64,000 nucleotides of DNA, from assembly GCF_003435375.1 (NCBI RefSeq), contig NZ_QWGL01000019.1:1-64000 (forward strand), in the 5' to 3' direction. A program made the position numbers and the translations under genes. Of this stretch, positions 25,738-34,323 are shown piece after piece (the first letter of the stretch is position 1; each line of letters begins with the position of its first letter). This DNA comes from Clostridium sp. AM34-11AC (lineage in GTDB: Bacteria > Bacillota > Clostridia > Lachnospirales > Lachnospiraceae). The notes under the pieces were generated by a model. It ran no database searches. It saw nothing but the letters and a program-made list of their open reading frames with translations, and was not told the DNA's origin.

Positions 25738-26544
25738 ATGGCAGACTTGATCTACGAAGTACACAACCACCTTGCACGCATCACACTGAATCGTCCGAAG
25801 CAGCTCAACTGTTTCAGCGAGGAGATGATCCGTCTCTGGACAGAAGCACTGGAAGATGTCCGTGACAACGATGATGTATATGCGCTTCTGCTTTCCGGAA
25901 ACGGAAAAGCGTTCTGCGCAGGCGGTGACGTCAAGGCAATGGCAGCCGGTGACGGATTCTTCGAAAGTCATGAAGATATCTCCTCCACAGCCCTCGCAAG
26001 AAAGAATTCACTCTGGAAGGGAATCCAAAGAATTCCGCTTCTTTTAGAAGAAATCGATAAACCGGTGGTTGCCAAGATCCATGGTGCCGCAGTCGGTGCC
26101 GGTCTTGACATGGCTCTCATGTGCGATGTGCGGATCGCCGGGGAGAATGCTTCCATGTCGGAAAGCTATTTTAATGCCGGAATTGTACCTGGTGACGGCG
26201 GAGCATATTTCCTGCCCCGTCTCGTCGGCCGGGACAAAGCTTTAGACCTGTTCTGGACAGCCCGGACCTTAAAGGGAAAAGAAGCCGCAGATATGGGGCT
26301 CGTTACCCACTGCGTCCCGGATGCAGAGCTTGACGCATTTGTGGAGCAGTATATGGAGAAGCTTCTGGCAGCGCCGCAGCAGGCTATGCGCCTCACAAAA
26401 CGCGCAGTCGTACAGGGTGAGCAGAGTTCTCTGCGCGCCTCCTTAGATCTTATCTCCTCTTTCATGGGAATCGTCACCGAACTCGACGACTACCGTCAGA
26501 GGACCAGCGCCCTCGTTGCGAAAATGCAGCGGAAAGCGCAGTAA
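25738..26544 (+). CDS. Enoyl-CoA hydratase/isomerase (crotonase) family protein
   Basis: A 268-residue crotonase-fold enzyme. Oxyanion-hole segments are GNGKAFCAGGDVKAM and KIHGAAVGAGLDMALMCDVRIA. The active-site loop reads SESYFNAGIVPGDGGAYFLPRLVG, which differs from the classical PGAGGTQRL of enoyl-CoA hydratase 1. The exact reaction (hydratase, isomerase, lyase or thioesterase-like) is therefore uncertain. It is a stand-alone gene with an ideal promoter and its own terminator, with no fatty-acid genes beside it. AGGAGG precedes the ATG. Confidence 0.85.
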   Translation: MADLIYEVHNHLARITLNRPKQLNCFSEEMIRLWTEALEDVRDNDDVYALLLSGNGKAFCAGGDVKAMAAGDGFFESHEDISSTALARKNSLWKGIQRIPLLLEEIDKPVVAKIHGAAVGAGLDMALMCDVRIAGENASMSESYFNAGIVPGDGGAYFLPRLVGRDKALDLFWTARTLKGKEAADMGLVTHCVPDAELDAFVEQYMEKLLAAPQQAMRLTKRAVVQGEQSSLRASLDLISSFMGIVTELDDYRQRTSALVAKMQRKAQ

Positions 26545-26589
26545 AACAGCCCATCAACAATCCTTAATTTCAGATAGAAACCCATCACA

Positions 26590-26636
26590 CAAAAAGCGGC
26601 TCGTCCCATTGCGGGAAGAACCGCTTTTTGTATTTA
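26590..26636. terminator. Bidirectional terminator between convergent genes
   Basis: AAAAAGCGG (26591-26599) pairs with CCGCTTTTT (26621-26629) around an inner CCC-GGG stem. T-runs on both strands serve the hydratase gene (plus) and the patB-like gene (minus). Confidence 0.8.
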
Positions 26637-26644
26637 TGTATTAA

Positions 26645-27868
26645 CTACTTCTCTTCTCCATAATACTTCTCTGTATGTTTCGTATTGACTGCCTCGCAGA
26701 TCCTCTTTAAACCTTCCTCAAGAGTTGCGCGTGGGCATGCAAGGTTCAGGCGGATAAATCCATCTGAATGCTGTACAAACATATTTCCGCCTTCGAGAAG
26801 AACGCCTGCCTTGTATGCAAAGAACAGCGTAAGAACTTCATCCGGTTCAAAATATTTGCTGAGATCTACCCAGGCAAGATACGTTGCCTCAGAAATACGG
26901 AAGGTTGCTTTTGGAAGATGCTCTTTTAAGTATTCCTGCGTAAATTCAAAGTTTCCATCAAGATAAGCACGTAACTCCTGAAGCCATGCATCTCCGCCCT
27001 CGTATGCGGCCTGGGCAGCTGCAATGCTCAATGGATTATCAAAGTTATAATGTTTGGAAAGCCAAATGTTTTTTAATCCCTCATCACGGATCATGACATT
27101 GGAGATCATGAGACCTGCAAGGTTGAATGTCTTACTCGGCGCCATGCATGTTACAAGCTTTTTATAGTCCGGCATAACCTTTCCCAGCGGAATATGCTTC
27201 TGATCAAGCCGGAGCAGATCGCAGTGGATCTCATCAGAAATCACCCACATATTGTTCTTTTCAATGATCTCACCGATTTTCTTTAACTCCTCTTCCTTCC
27301 ATACACGTCCACTTGGGTTGTGAGGATTGCAGAGGATAAAGAGCGTTGTTTTCTCATCTGCCGCTTTCTTTTCAAGATCCTCATAGTCAATGGTATAGTA
27401 TCCATCTGTGTTGATCAGATCGGAGCAAACAGACTCGCGGTGGCTGGCATCTGCCGCATATTTAAAATATGCATAGGATGGGGTCAGGAAAAGAACCTTT
27501 TCATCCGGTTTGCAGATATACTCAACCATCTCAAACAGAGCCGGGATAATACCGTTGGACATTACCAGTTCTTTGCGGTCGAATGTCCAGTCGTATTTGC
27601 TCTTGCACCATGCCGCGAATGCGTCATAATAGCTCTTCTCAAAAACTCTTGTGTAACCGAAAATACGCTTTTCCAGTCTCTTTTTAATTCCGTCGATGAC
27701 AACATCCGGTGTGGCAAACTCCATATCCGCCACCCACATACGGATAAACTCTTCATCCTGATACGGAAATTTCATTGTCTCATCCGCATGGAAGATATAG
27801 TCACGGAAACCATCCGTGTTCATTGCATTCGTATGACGTCTGTCAATGATCTCATCAAAATTATACAT
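26645..27868 (-). CDS. PatB/MalY-family PLP-dependent aminotransferase or C-S lyase
   Basis: A 407-residue fold-type I PLP enzyme. It has WVADMEFATP near residue 45, the substrate-side SNGIIPALFEMV, NPHNPSGRVW at 181-190, SDEIHCDL at 211-218 and the PLP lysine K246 in APSKTFNLAGL. A C-terminal FIRLNLACPR carries the carboxylate-binding Arg. Family members are cystathionine beta-lyases or aminotransferases. A degraded copy of the C-terminal end is found at 38143-38265, upstream of a paralogue of the amidohydrolase that lies near this gene. It is convergent with the hydratase gene and shares its terminator. Confidence 0.88.
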   Translation of the reverse strand: MYNFDEIIDRRHTNAMNTDGFRDYIFHADETMKFPYQDEEFIRMWVADMEFATPDVVIDGIKKRLEKRIFGYTRVFEKSYYDAFAAWCKSKYDWTFDRKELVMSNGIIPALFEMVEYICKPDEKVLFLTPSYAYFKYAADASHRESVCSDLINTDGYYTIDYEDLEKKAADEKTTLFILCNPHNPSGRVWKEEELKKIGEIIEKNNMWVISDEIHCDLLRLDQKHIPLGKVMPDYKKLVTCMAPSKTFNLAGLMISNVMIRDEGLKNIWLSKHYNFDNPLSIAAAQAAYEGGDAWLQELRAYLDGNFEFTQEYLKEHLPKATFRISEATYLAWVDLSKYFEPDEVLTLFFAYKAGVLLEGGNMFVQHSDGFIRLNLACPRATLEEGLKRICEAVNTKHTEKYYGEEK

Positions 27869-27918
27869 ATCGTTTTCCTCGCAATTTCATTATTTTTACT
27901 GTAATGATTCCTATTTAT

Positions 27919-28293
27919 CTACTGGATTGTTACAGCCTGTCTGATCTTTTTATACTCTTCAAACTCACTGTCTGAGCAGTAGATCATGTGACCCGGGCTT
28001 ACTTCGTGGTAAGATGGTCTGTTCTCATCACTGTAATTGTGAATCGACGGGTCATAATGGATTTTTACCCTTTTCTTCTCCTTGATCGGATCCGGTTCCG
28101 AGATCGCTGATAAAAGTGACCGTGTATACGGATGCAGCGGGTAGCGGAACAGCTCATCCGCATCTGCCATCTCTACAAGCTTTCCAAAGTACATAACTCC
28201 GATCCGGTCGTGGGAAAATATCATCCAGATCATACCAATACAGACTCCTGTGATCATATGGAAACGTATCGTTTTCATGGAAAGCTTTGTCAT
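27919..28293 (-). pseudogene. Truncated oligopeptide ABC transporter ATPase (OppF-like C-terminus fused to a foreign N-terminus)
   Basis: Residues from about 27 on match the C-terminal part of OppF/DppF ATPases: DRIGVMYFGKLVE, HPYTRSLLSAI and SPGHMIYC. The Walker A, signature and Walker B motifs are absent. The first 20-25 residues (MTKLSMKTIRFHMIT, then hydrophobic) look like the start of a membrane permease, so a deletion probably joined an oppB-like start to an oppF-like end. It still has a good AAGGAG site and a consensus promoter at 28381-28409. It cannot be a working transporter ATPase. Confidence 0.75.
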
Positions 28294-28333
28294 TCGTTTT
28301 CTCCTTTCCTCTTGTCGTTTTTTGCACAAAAAA

Positions 28334-28403
28334 GAGGGGATGCTGATCTCTTTTTGTGCAATATGCTTTGCTATGAACACATTGTACCAATCAGCATCCC
28401 CTC
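28334..28403. promoter_or_regulatory. 14-bp perfect inverted arms, one inside the promoter spacer
   Basis: GAGGGGATGCTGAT (28334-28347) and its exact complement ATCAGCATCCCCTC (28390-28403) are 42 bp apart. The second arm fills most of the 17-bp spacer of the minus-strand promoter at 28381-28409; the first lies about 30-45 bp into the transcript. A separate hairpin (TTGCACAAAAA with TTTTTGTGCAA, 28322-28361) overlaps the first arm. Two repressor sites that could loop are the simplest reading. Confidence 0.55.
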
Positions 28404-28409
28404 TGTCAA
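28381..28409 (-). promoter_or_regulatory. Near-consensus promoter driving the OppF remnant
   Basis: On the minus strand TTGACA (28404-28409), 17 bp, TACAAT (28381-28386). A promoter this good in front of a broken gene implies that a functional operon once stood here. Confidence 0.75.
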
Positions 28410-28591
28410 AACGCCTCTTGTTTCCTCAGAGTGGATTTTTATATTTATTTTTTGAATGAAAATAAACTTTTTTGACCGATCCTCCAAAATTATATCCTTC
28501 TCACCAAAAAATCCCCTAATTCTTTTTAGAATATGATTTTTAGGAAACCTGCCAGTTACATTTTTCATACTATCCGGCATTGTTTTTTCCG

Positions 28592-29299
28592 TCAGGTGAT
28601 CGCCATCATATTGTAAAGTTTCATCACCCGGATGTCCTCTTTTGATATTTTTAAAGAGGATAAAAGTGCATCATCCTCTTTCAGTTTTTCTTTTGAGAAC
28701 AGCATCTTTGCTGCGATCGGCATCATAGGTCTGGATGAAAACCCATTAAACAGTCCCCATTTTGTATCTGAATCAAGATATGACGCCAGTAACTGGGCGC
28801 TTGCCTTCTCCATCGGAGAGTCCTGATTTACAAGGTGGATATTAGTAACTGCGTTATAATGTTCCATGTATCCCCAGTATGTATTTTCACATTTCTGGTA
28901 GTGCGCGTAATCCTTAAAATTCATATACATCATAACTTTATCACGGTTTCTTTCGTCTTTTGAGAGAAGGTCAAATACACAGCGTATTAACTGATTGCTC
29001 CTTCCATCAAATATATATCCATAAAAACGGTTTCTTCCCCGAAAGAATGCCGGACAAAACTCGTTCTGCATTTCCTTTCGTTCAAATGATCGCTGTGAGA
29101 GAAGCTGCTCTACATGGACACCGATCGCGTCCGCGATCTCGTAGAGCGTTTCAATGTCCACGGCAATCTCTCCTTTTTCATATTTCGAGATCGTTGATTT
29201 ACTTTTGCAGATCTTTTCCGAAAGTTCGTCCTGCGTAAGATTCTTCGCTTTTCTGTAGTTTCTTATAAGTCCTCCGATCTCCCGGTTTAATTCCGACAT
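28592..29299 (-). CDS. XRE-family helix-turn-helix regulator
   Basis: A 235-residue protein. Residues 6-66 form an XRE/Cro-type DNA-binding domain (IRNYRKAKNLTQDELSEKI, KSKSTISKYEKGEI). The C-terminal 165 residues are an uncharacterised domain with a cysteine- and aromatic-rich centre, perhaps a ligand-sensing part. It sits between the OppF remnant (same strand, downstream) and the amidohydrolase pseudogene (divergent). The palindromes at 29483-29501 and 28334-28403 are candidate targets. The gene itself is intact although most of its neighbours are broken. Confidence 0.8.
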   Translation of the reverse strand: MSELNREIGGLIRNYRKAKNLTQDELSEKICKSKSTISKYEKGEIAVDIETLYEIADAIGVHVEQLLSQRSFERKEMQNEFCPAFFRGRNRFYGYIFDGRSNQLIRCVFDLLSKDERNRDKVMMYMNFKDYAHYQKCENTYWGYMEHYNAVTNIHLVNQDSPMEKASAQLLASYLDSDTKWGLFNGFSSRPMMPIAAKMLFSKEKLKEDDALLSSLKISKEDIRVMKLYNMMAIT

Positions 29300-29482
29300 T
29301 GTCTTCCCTTCCTTTCCCGTAATAGTACCGCCAGCGGTCCCTGCTCTTCATCTCTTTCTGTGTTATTGCAAGTGTCGTTAAAATCCAGATTTTGATAAAA
29401 TATGACTGTTTTCTTTCCTTTTCCCTTTATTTTAGCACAATACTACTTTAAATTCTATTCCAAATGTAAAATTTTAGCAAAA

Positions 29483-29501
29483 AGTTTCTTTTAAAGAAAC
29501 T
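29483..29501. promoter_or_regulatory. Perfect 9-1-9 palindrome, candidate operator
   Basis: AGTTTCTTT-T-AAAGAAACT lies 9 bp upstream of the -35 box of the amidohydrolase promoter and about 180 bp upstream of the divergent XRE gene. Its symmetry and place suggest the operator of that XRE regulator (inference). Confidence 0.6.
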
Positions 29502-29510
29502 ATTGGGATT

Positions 29511-29539
29511 TTGACTTTCTTCTCTGAAATCATTAAACT
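29511..29539 (+). promoter_or_regulatory. Promoter of the amidohydrolase pseudogene
   Basis: TTGACT (29511-29516), 17 bp, TAAACT (29534-29539), 31 bp before the ATG. A good ribosome binding site (AAAGGAG) follows, so the expression signals of this broken gene are preserved. Confidence 0.6.
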
Positions 29540-29570
29540 GGAGATATCTTAAACGAAAAGGAGATTCGCC

Positions 29571-30713
29571 ATGCTGTGTATTAAAAATGGTACCCTTCAT
29601 ACCGCAGTTTCAAAAGAACCGGTTTTGGCTGATATTCTTATTGATGCCGGTAAAATTGTAGAAATCGCACCGCAGATCAATGGCAGCTTTGAAAAGGTGA
29701 TCGATGCGTCCGGGCTTGACGTATGACCGGGATTTGTGGAGGCGCACTGCCATATTGGTCTCGATGGATACGGCTCCGGAAATGCTGGTGCCGATTACAA
29801 TGAAACAAATGCCCCTGTCACTCCGCAGCTCCGGGCTATTGACGGAATTAACGCGATGGATCCGTGCCTTAATATGGCCGCAAAAGCCGGTATCACCTGC
29901 TTTGCAACAGGTCCAGGCAGCACCAACGCTCTTGGCGGAACATTTACCGCTATCAAACCGAACGGAAAGCGTGTTGACAATATGATCGTCAAGGAAGCGA
30001 TTGCCATGAAATGTGCTTTCGGTGAGAATCCCAAGCGACGTTATGGTGATAAAAAAATTGCGACCCGTATGACAAATGTTGCACTGATCCGTGAGGCATT
30101 CCGCAAAGCAATCCAGTACAAAACAAAAGTTGATGCTGCTGATGGTGACATTACAAAGATGCCGGTCTATGACGCAAAATGTGAGGCTCTGATCCCGGTC
30201 CTTGAGCATAAAATCCCATTAAAAGCTCATGCACACCAGGCAAACGATATCTTCAACGCGATCCGTGTTGCAAAAGAATTTGGTCTTGATATCACTCTGG
30301 AGCATGTCACTGAAGGTCATCTCATTGTAGATGAGCTTGTAAAAGAAAATCTTCCTCTTGCCGTTGATCCATCCTTTGGACATGCGTCAAAATTCGAAAT
30401 GCACAATAAATGCTGAGAAACCGCCGGTATCTTAGCCAACGCTGGCTGCCATGTTTCCATCATCACAGACGCTCCTGTTGTTCCTCTACATTATCTTCCG
30501 CTCTTAGCAGGTTTTGCAATCAAGGCCGGAATGGGCGAATACGATGCTCTCCGCGCAATTACGATCTGCGCAGCCGAGCATATCGGAATTGCTGACCGGG
30601 TTGGTTCTCTTGAAGTCGGCAAGGACGCTGACGTTGTGATCACCGATGGATCCCCGTTTGAAATAAGCGGTCAGATCCATCATGTTTTGATAGACGGCAA
30701 TGAAATCAGATAA
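29571..30713 (+). pseudogene. Amidohydrolase with two in-frame TGA codons
   Basis: One frame runs from ATG 29571 to TAA 30713 (380 codons) and is colinear with the intact amidohydrolase at 39497-40636, with no indel in the first 282 codons. It is interrupted only by TGA at 29724-29726 (codon 52, where the paralogue has Tyr in VYPGF) and TGA at 30414-30416 (codon 282, where the paralogue has Trp in NKTWETPG). All metal-site histidines are kept (EAHCH, KAHAHQAND, LEHVTEGH) and also TDAP. With promoter and ribosome site intact, it is either a very young pseudogene or a read-through gene. The former is favoured because its neighbours are clearly broken. Confidence 0.8.
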
Positions 30714-30777
30714 TACCCATACTTTTTAACCCTCCTAAACCTCCTTTTATTCACTTCGTTGCCTCTCTTTTTTTATA

Positions 30778-30811
30778 GTACTGCCGCTGCATCTATTTGC
30801 TGCGGCAGTAC
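30778..30811. other. Hairpin between two pseudogenes
   Basis: GTACTGCCGC (30778-30787) pairs perfectly with GCGGCAGTAC (30802-30811). No T-run follows on the plus strand, but the minus side reads TATAAAAAAAG, so it is not a standard terminator for the upstream gene. It may be a processing or stabilising hairpin just ahead of the dipeptidase remnant. Confidence 0.5.
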
Positions 30812-30839
30812 GTATTCTATATAAGGAAAGGATTGTCAT

Positions 30840-31576
30840 ATGAATTCTCATCTTATCGTTGATCTCCACTGTGATACTTTGCTGGAGCTTCGATTCCAGA
30901 ACAAGCATTTATCGGAATATGAGGGACATATTACTCCGGAAAAGCTCTGCATCGGCAACTCTCTTCTCCAAAGCTTTGCCGTGTTTACACCGACAAACGG
31001 AATTGCGGAACGCCACCAGATCACTGATTCTCCTCTGAAATGGTTTCATGATACCGTAGATCTCTTTGATCGCGAGATTACTTCCATGCCGGAACTTTTT
31101 ATGCCGGTCCGTAACTCCTACGATATTCGGAAAGCACCTTCTCAGAATAAAATTTCTGCGCTGCTCACCATGGAAGACTGTACATCCGCTGACGGAAATC
31201 TTTCCAATCTTCAGACATTCTATGACCGTGGTGTCCGCATGATCGGTCTGATCTGGAATTATGAAAACTGTATGGGATATCCCAGCAGCAATTCCCCCGT
31301 TTAGCATGCCCGTGGATTAAAGTCGTTTGGTCTTGAATCTGTTGCCGAAATGAACAGATCGTCCATCATATGAGGTACATCGCCGATGTTGCCGGAATCG
31401 ATACCGTTGCCATCGGATCTGATTTTGACGGAATTGAGTGTGGTCTGGAAATGAAGGATTATTCGGGATTTCCGGGACTGATCGCCGCTATGGAAAAAGA
31501 ATTTTCCCCGTCTGAGATCGATAAGATATGTTATCAGAATGCGCTCCGCGTCTTTGCGGATGTACTGCATGACTAA
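30840..31576 (+). pseudogene. Membrane-dipeptidase-like (peptidase M19) gene with stop, internal deletion and frameshift
   Basis: The 5' part (30840-31301) encodes an M19 N-terminus: LIVDLHCDTLLELR with metal-binding His-x-Asp, LTMEDC, and GVRMIGLIWNYEN. A TAG at 31302-31304 interrupts it; the frame goes on as HARGLKSFGLESVAEMN. The C-terminal part (RYIADVAGIDTVAIGSDFDG to NALRVFADV, ending 31576) is in another frame. The roughly 75 residues between, which hold the remaining metal ligands of the family, are missing. It is dead as a zinc dipeptidase. It follows the amidohydrolase pseudogene, so both were probably one operon. Confidence 0.85.
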
Positions 31577-31668
31577 ATTTGCTGATTTCTTTATAATTTT
31601 GCTTCCTCCAATATTCATTATATAGCCCCCGCCTTATTTTTCCCAAGGTGGGGGCTGATTTATCGTAT

Positions 31669-32925
31669 TTAGCGAGTCCGCTCCTCTTCCATCACCTCAT
31701 GGACCTTCTTACGGATCATCGCCGCCTGATGCGGCGTAAGTGTTCCGCCTCCCATTCCCCAGGTGTGGGAGACAGGCACAAAGTCTGCTTTCGGCATCTC
31801 TCCGAAAACGATTTCAAAGCAGACGCAGGCAGAGATATAATTTCCAAGATTATTCTGGTGTCCAAAATCTCCTGTTTTCTCTTCTGCGAGATATGGATCT
31901 CCGATTCCACACTTCACGACTTCATGATATGCCCTCACCACCGGTGCCAGCAGGATTCCCTTATTTTCCGGTTCTTCACAGAGATGTCGGTACCACTCCA
32001 TATTCCTCTCCACCATCTCCTGCTCCGACAGGGTCAGCTGATATCTCCATCCATCCCGTTCATACCAGTCTCCCACGTTTCCTGCCTTCCATGGTTTCGC
32101 TGTCTTATCCCGGAAAAATCCCTACTGATAAGCATGAGGTGCCCACAGAACCATCTTCGCGTGTTTTTCTTCTGCCCTTTTCTTCAGGATTCTGACTGCC
32201 TTCTCCATATTTTCCCGCAGCGAATAGTCCTCTGCTCCCGGCTTTCCGCTATGGGTTGACAAAGCCTCATCGCTGTTTCCCGCAAAAAAGCAAAAATCAT
32301 ATTCCTCATTCGCGTCTAATACCTTTTGGCACTGCTCAGCACGTTCCATGCTCTCCGGGATCAGTCCCGCATACTGGGCAAGTCCCGTTCCTCCCCAGTA
32401 GCTGTATGCCACCTGCGCATGGTATCCGTCCGCCTCCGCCATCTGACGGAAATATTCATAAGTACTGTCCCAGAGTCCCGTAAAGCTGTTTCCGGTGAAA
32501 GCCACTCTCGGTCCGTCCGCAAAATAACTTAATGTTACTTCTGCTGCCGGATCCTCAGACACCCAGGTATGGGACCGCTGCCATGTTTTCCTTTTTTCTT
32601 CATCTCTCCATACAAGCGCATGAAAGGGTTCTCCGCGATAAACTCCCGATTTTTCATCATACAGTCCCGGATCTATGATCTGTTCTTTTCCTTCATAAAA
32701 GGAAGCCGCATGAAACGGAGGGATATTTTCTGTACGATCTCCACTCTTCCATGTTTCATGCGCCTCGATCCTCCCAATAAACTCTGTCCGTTTTTTTCCT
32801 GCGTATTCTGTTGTCACCGTAATATTCCCGACACGGAACGTGTTATGATTTGCGACCCGGATTTCTATTTCTTTATCTTTTCTATATGTTACTGTCATTT
32901 CCAGATTATCATAACTATACTTCAT
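31669..32925 (-). pseudogene. SGNH/GDSL-type hydrolase gene broken by one amber codon
   Basis: One frame of 418 codons is interrupted by a single TAG at 32122-32124, directly after HAYQ (CAG-TAG). Before it is a beta-rich N-terminal domain and a block-I-like FTGNSFTGLWD; after it come WYERDGWRYQLTL and the Asp/His segment ADFVPVSHTWGMGGG. A C-to-T change at CAG would explain the stop. The N-terminal 267 residues have a good AAGGAG site, so a truncated protein lacking the catalytic His could still be made. Function before decay is unknown, perhaps an esterase. Confidence 0.75.
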
Positions 32926-33003
32926 AGATGATCTCCTTCCTGTAATTGCCCTTTGTGGCCGATTGATTCCCCTCTCCCCTGTCTCTGTGTATTAGAATAA
33001 GAC

Positions 33004-33034
33004 AACAGCCGCCTCTGAGATCAGGGGCGGCTGT
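33004..33034 (-). terminator. Hairpin terminator after the enolase-superfamily gene
   Basis: ACAGCCGCC (33005-33013) pairs with GGCGGCTGT (33026-33034). The minus-strand tail TGTCTTATTC is only moderately T-rich, so efficiency is uncertain. It closes the minus-strand ttdA-to-enolase operon. Confidence 0.5.
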
Positions 33035-33112
33035 CGATCGCAACCGCCTACAATTCTAAGCAGTTACTGAAAATAAGGGGTATATGAAAAATTATATAAT
33101 GAGGGGGCTAAA

Positions 33113-34261
33113 TCACATATCTTTGACAGAACCGTCAAAGTACCGTTTTGCGGAGTTGCTTCCACGCTCATGAAGCGGATAAAGCTCCGATGCATTCTCC
33201 GAAAGTTCCACACCGATACCAGGTTTGGATGGAATTTCCAGATAACCGTCCTTGAATTTTAACGGTTCCTTCACCATTGCATCTTCCTGACCATTCAGGC
33301 AGAATCCCGGGAGCTCCTGAATTCCAAGGTTCGGAATGCTTGCGCAGATCTGCAGGCAGGCTGCGGTGGATACCGGACCTAACGGATTGTGCGGGATCAC
33401 GAGAACATCGTGTGCCTCCGCGATCGCTGCTACCTTCTTTGCGGTGGTGATTCCACCGATGGCGCATACGTCCGGGCGGACATACTGAGCAGCATGGCGG
33501 CTCATCAGGACCTCAAATTCTCTGAGACTTGTGAATCGCTCACCGGTAGCGATCGGAACGCCGATCTTTGACGCGACTTCCGCCATGGTATCGTAATTAT
33601 CCGGTGTCACCGGATCCTCCAGAACCATCGGGCGATATGGCTCCACTGCACGTCCGAACGCAACTGCTTCCGGAAGCGTCATTCCACGGTGTGCCTCTAA
33701 TATGAAATCGAAATCATATCCCACGGCTTCTCTGCAGATCTTCACTTTTTCAAGTTCCATCTCGATACGACCGGAGAAATATTCGTCATGGCCTTCTTTT
33801 AAGGACTTGTCATTTCCGTTGACAAAGATCTTCGCTGCTGTAAATCCCTGCTTTTTCAGGTCTATATAACGCTTCGCCAACTGTTCCGGATCCTTATCCC
33901 GCACCATCGGAGATGCATAAACACGGACCTTATCTCTTGTGAGACCGCCAAGCAGCTCGTAGACCGGTACGCCGAGAGCTTTTCCCTTGATGTCCCAGAG
34001 TGCGATATCGATGGCGGAAATTGCACTCATGACTACGGATCCGCGGAAATATACGGAACGGTAAAAATTCTGGTTAAAATCCTCAATCTTAAACGGATCT
34101 TTTCCTATCAAATATTCCTTGAATTTCTCAATAGCCGCAGCTGTCGCCATCAGATAACCCCAGTTGCCCGCCTCTCCGAGTCCGACGATGCCCTCGTCCG
34201 TGTAAACATGGACGAACAGGTAATGTTTCGCAAAAACAAGTTTTACATCTGTGATCTTCAT
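33113..34261 (-). CDS. Enolase-superfamily (mandelate racemase/muconate lactonizing) sugar-acid dehydratase
   Basis: A 382-residue TIM-barrel enzyme. Metal ligands are E189 (ILEAH), E215 (VLEDP) and E241 (TGERF), with catalytic His at 191 (EAHRG) and 291 (PHNPLGP). From memory these sit at a constant +6 offset from the D-galactonate dehydratase residues, where the first ligand is Asp rather than Glu. It probably dehydrates a hydroxy-acid to a 2-oxo-3-deoxy acid. It is the last gene of the ttdA-ttdB-SLC13 operon, so an aldarate, tartrate isomer or related acid is the likely substrate. The exact substrate is unknown. Confidence 0.82.
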   Translation of the reverse strand: MKITDVKLVFAKHYLFVHVYTDEGIVGLGEAGNWGYLMATAAAIEKFKEYLIGKDPFKIEDFNQNFYRSVYFRGSVVMSAISAIDIALWDIKGKALGVPVYELLGGLTRDKVRVYASPMVRDKDPEQLAKRYIDLKKQGFTAAKIFVNGNDKSLKEGHDEYFSGRIEMELEKVKICREAVGYDFDFILEAHRGMTLPEAVAFGRAVEPYRPMVLEDPVTPDNYDTMAEVASKIGVPIATGERFTSLREFEVLMSRHAAQYVRPDVCAIGGITTAKKVAAIAEAHDVLVIPHNPLGPVSTAACLQICASIPNLGIQELPGFCLNGQEDAMVKEPLKFKDGYLEIPSKPGIGVELSENASELYPLHERGSNSAKRYFDGSVKDM

Positions 34262-34323
34262 GGTAGTTCCTCCTATAAAAATTTATCCGCGAGGGAGATC
34301 GCATCCAGATCTCCCCCGTAAAA

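Noticed and set aside
28322..28361. Intrinsic terminator/attenuator before the OppF remnant
   Set aside because: The stem is strong, but the minus-strand stem is followed by an A-run instead of T, and the upstream inverted arm lies in the promoter and so is not in the transcript.
29724..30416. Selenocysteine or recoded TGA in the amidohydrolase
   Set aside because: The paralogue has Tyr and Trp, not Cys, at these sites, no convincing SECIS-like hairpin follows either TGA, and neighbouring genes are plainly broken.
31648..32259. Plus-strand frame of 203 codons across the SGNH hydrolase pseudogene
   Set aside because: Its composition is antisense-like; the minus-strand frame on both sides of the TAG is a coherent hydrolase.
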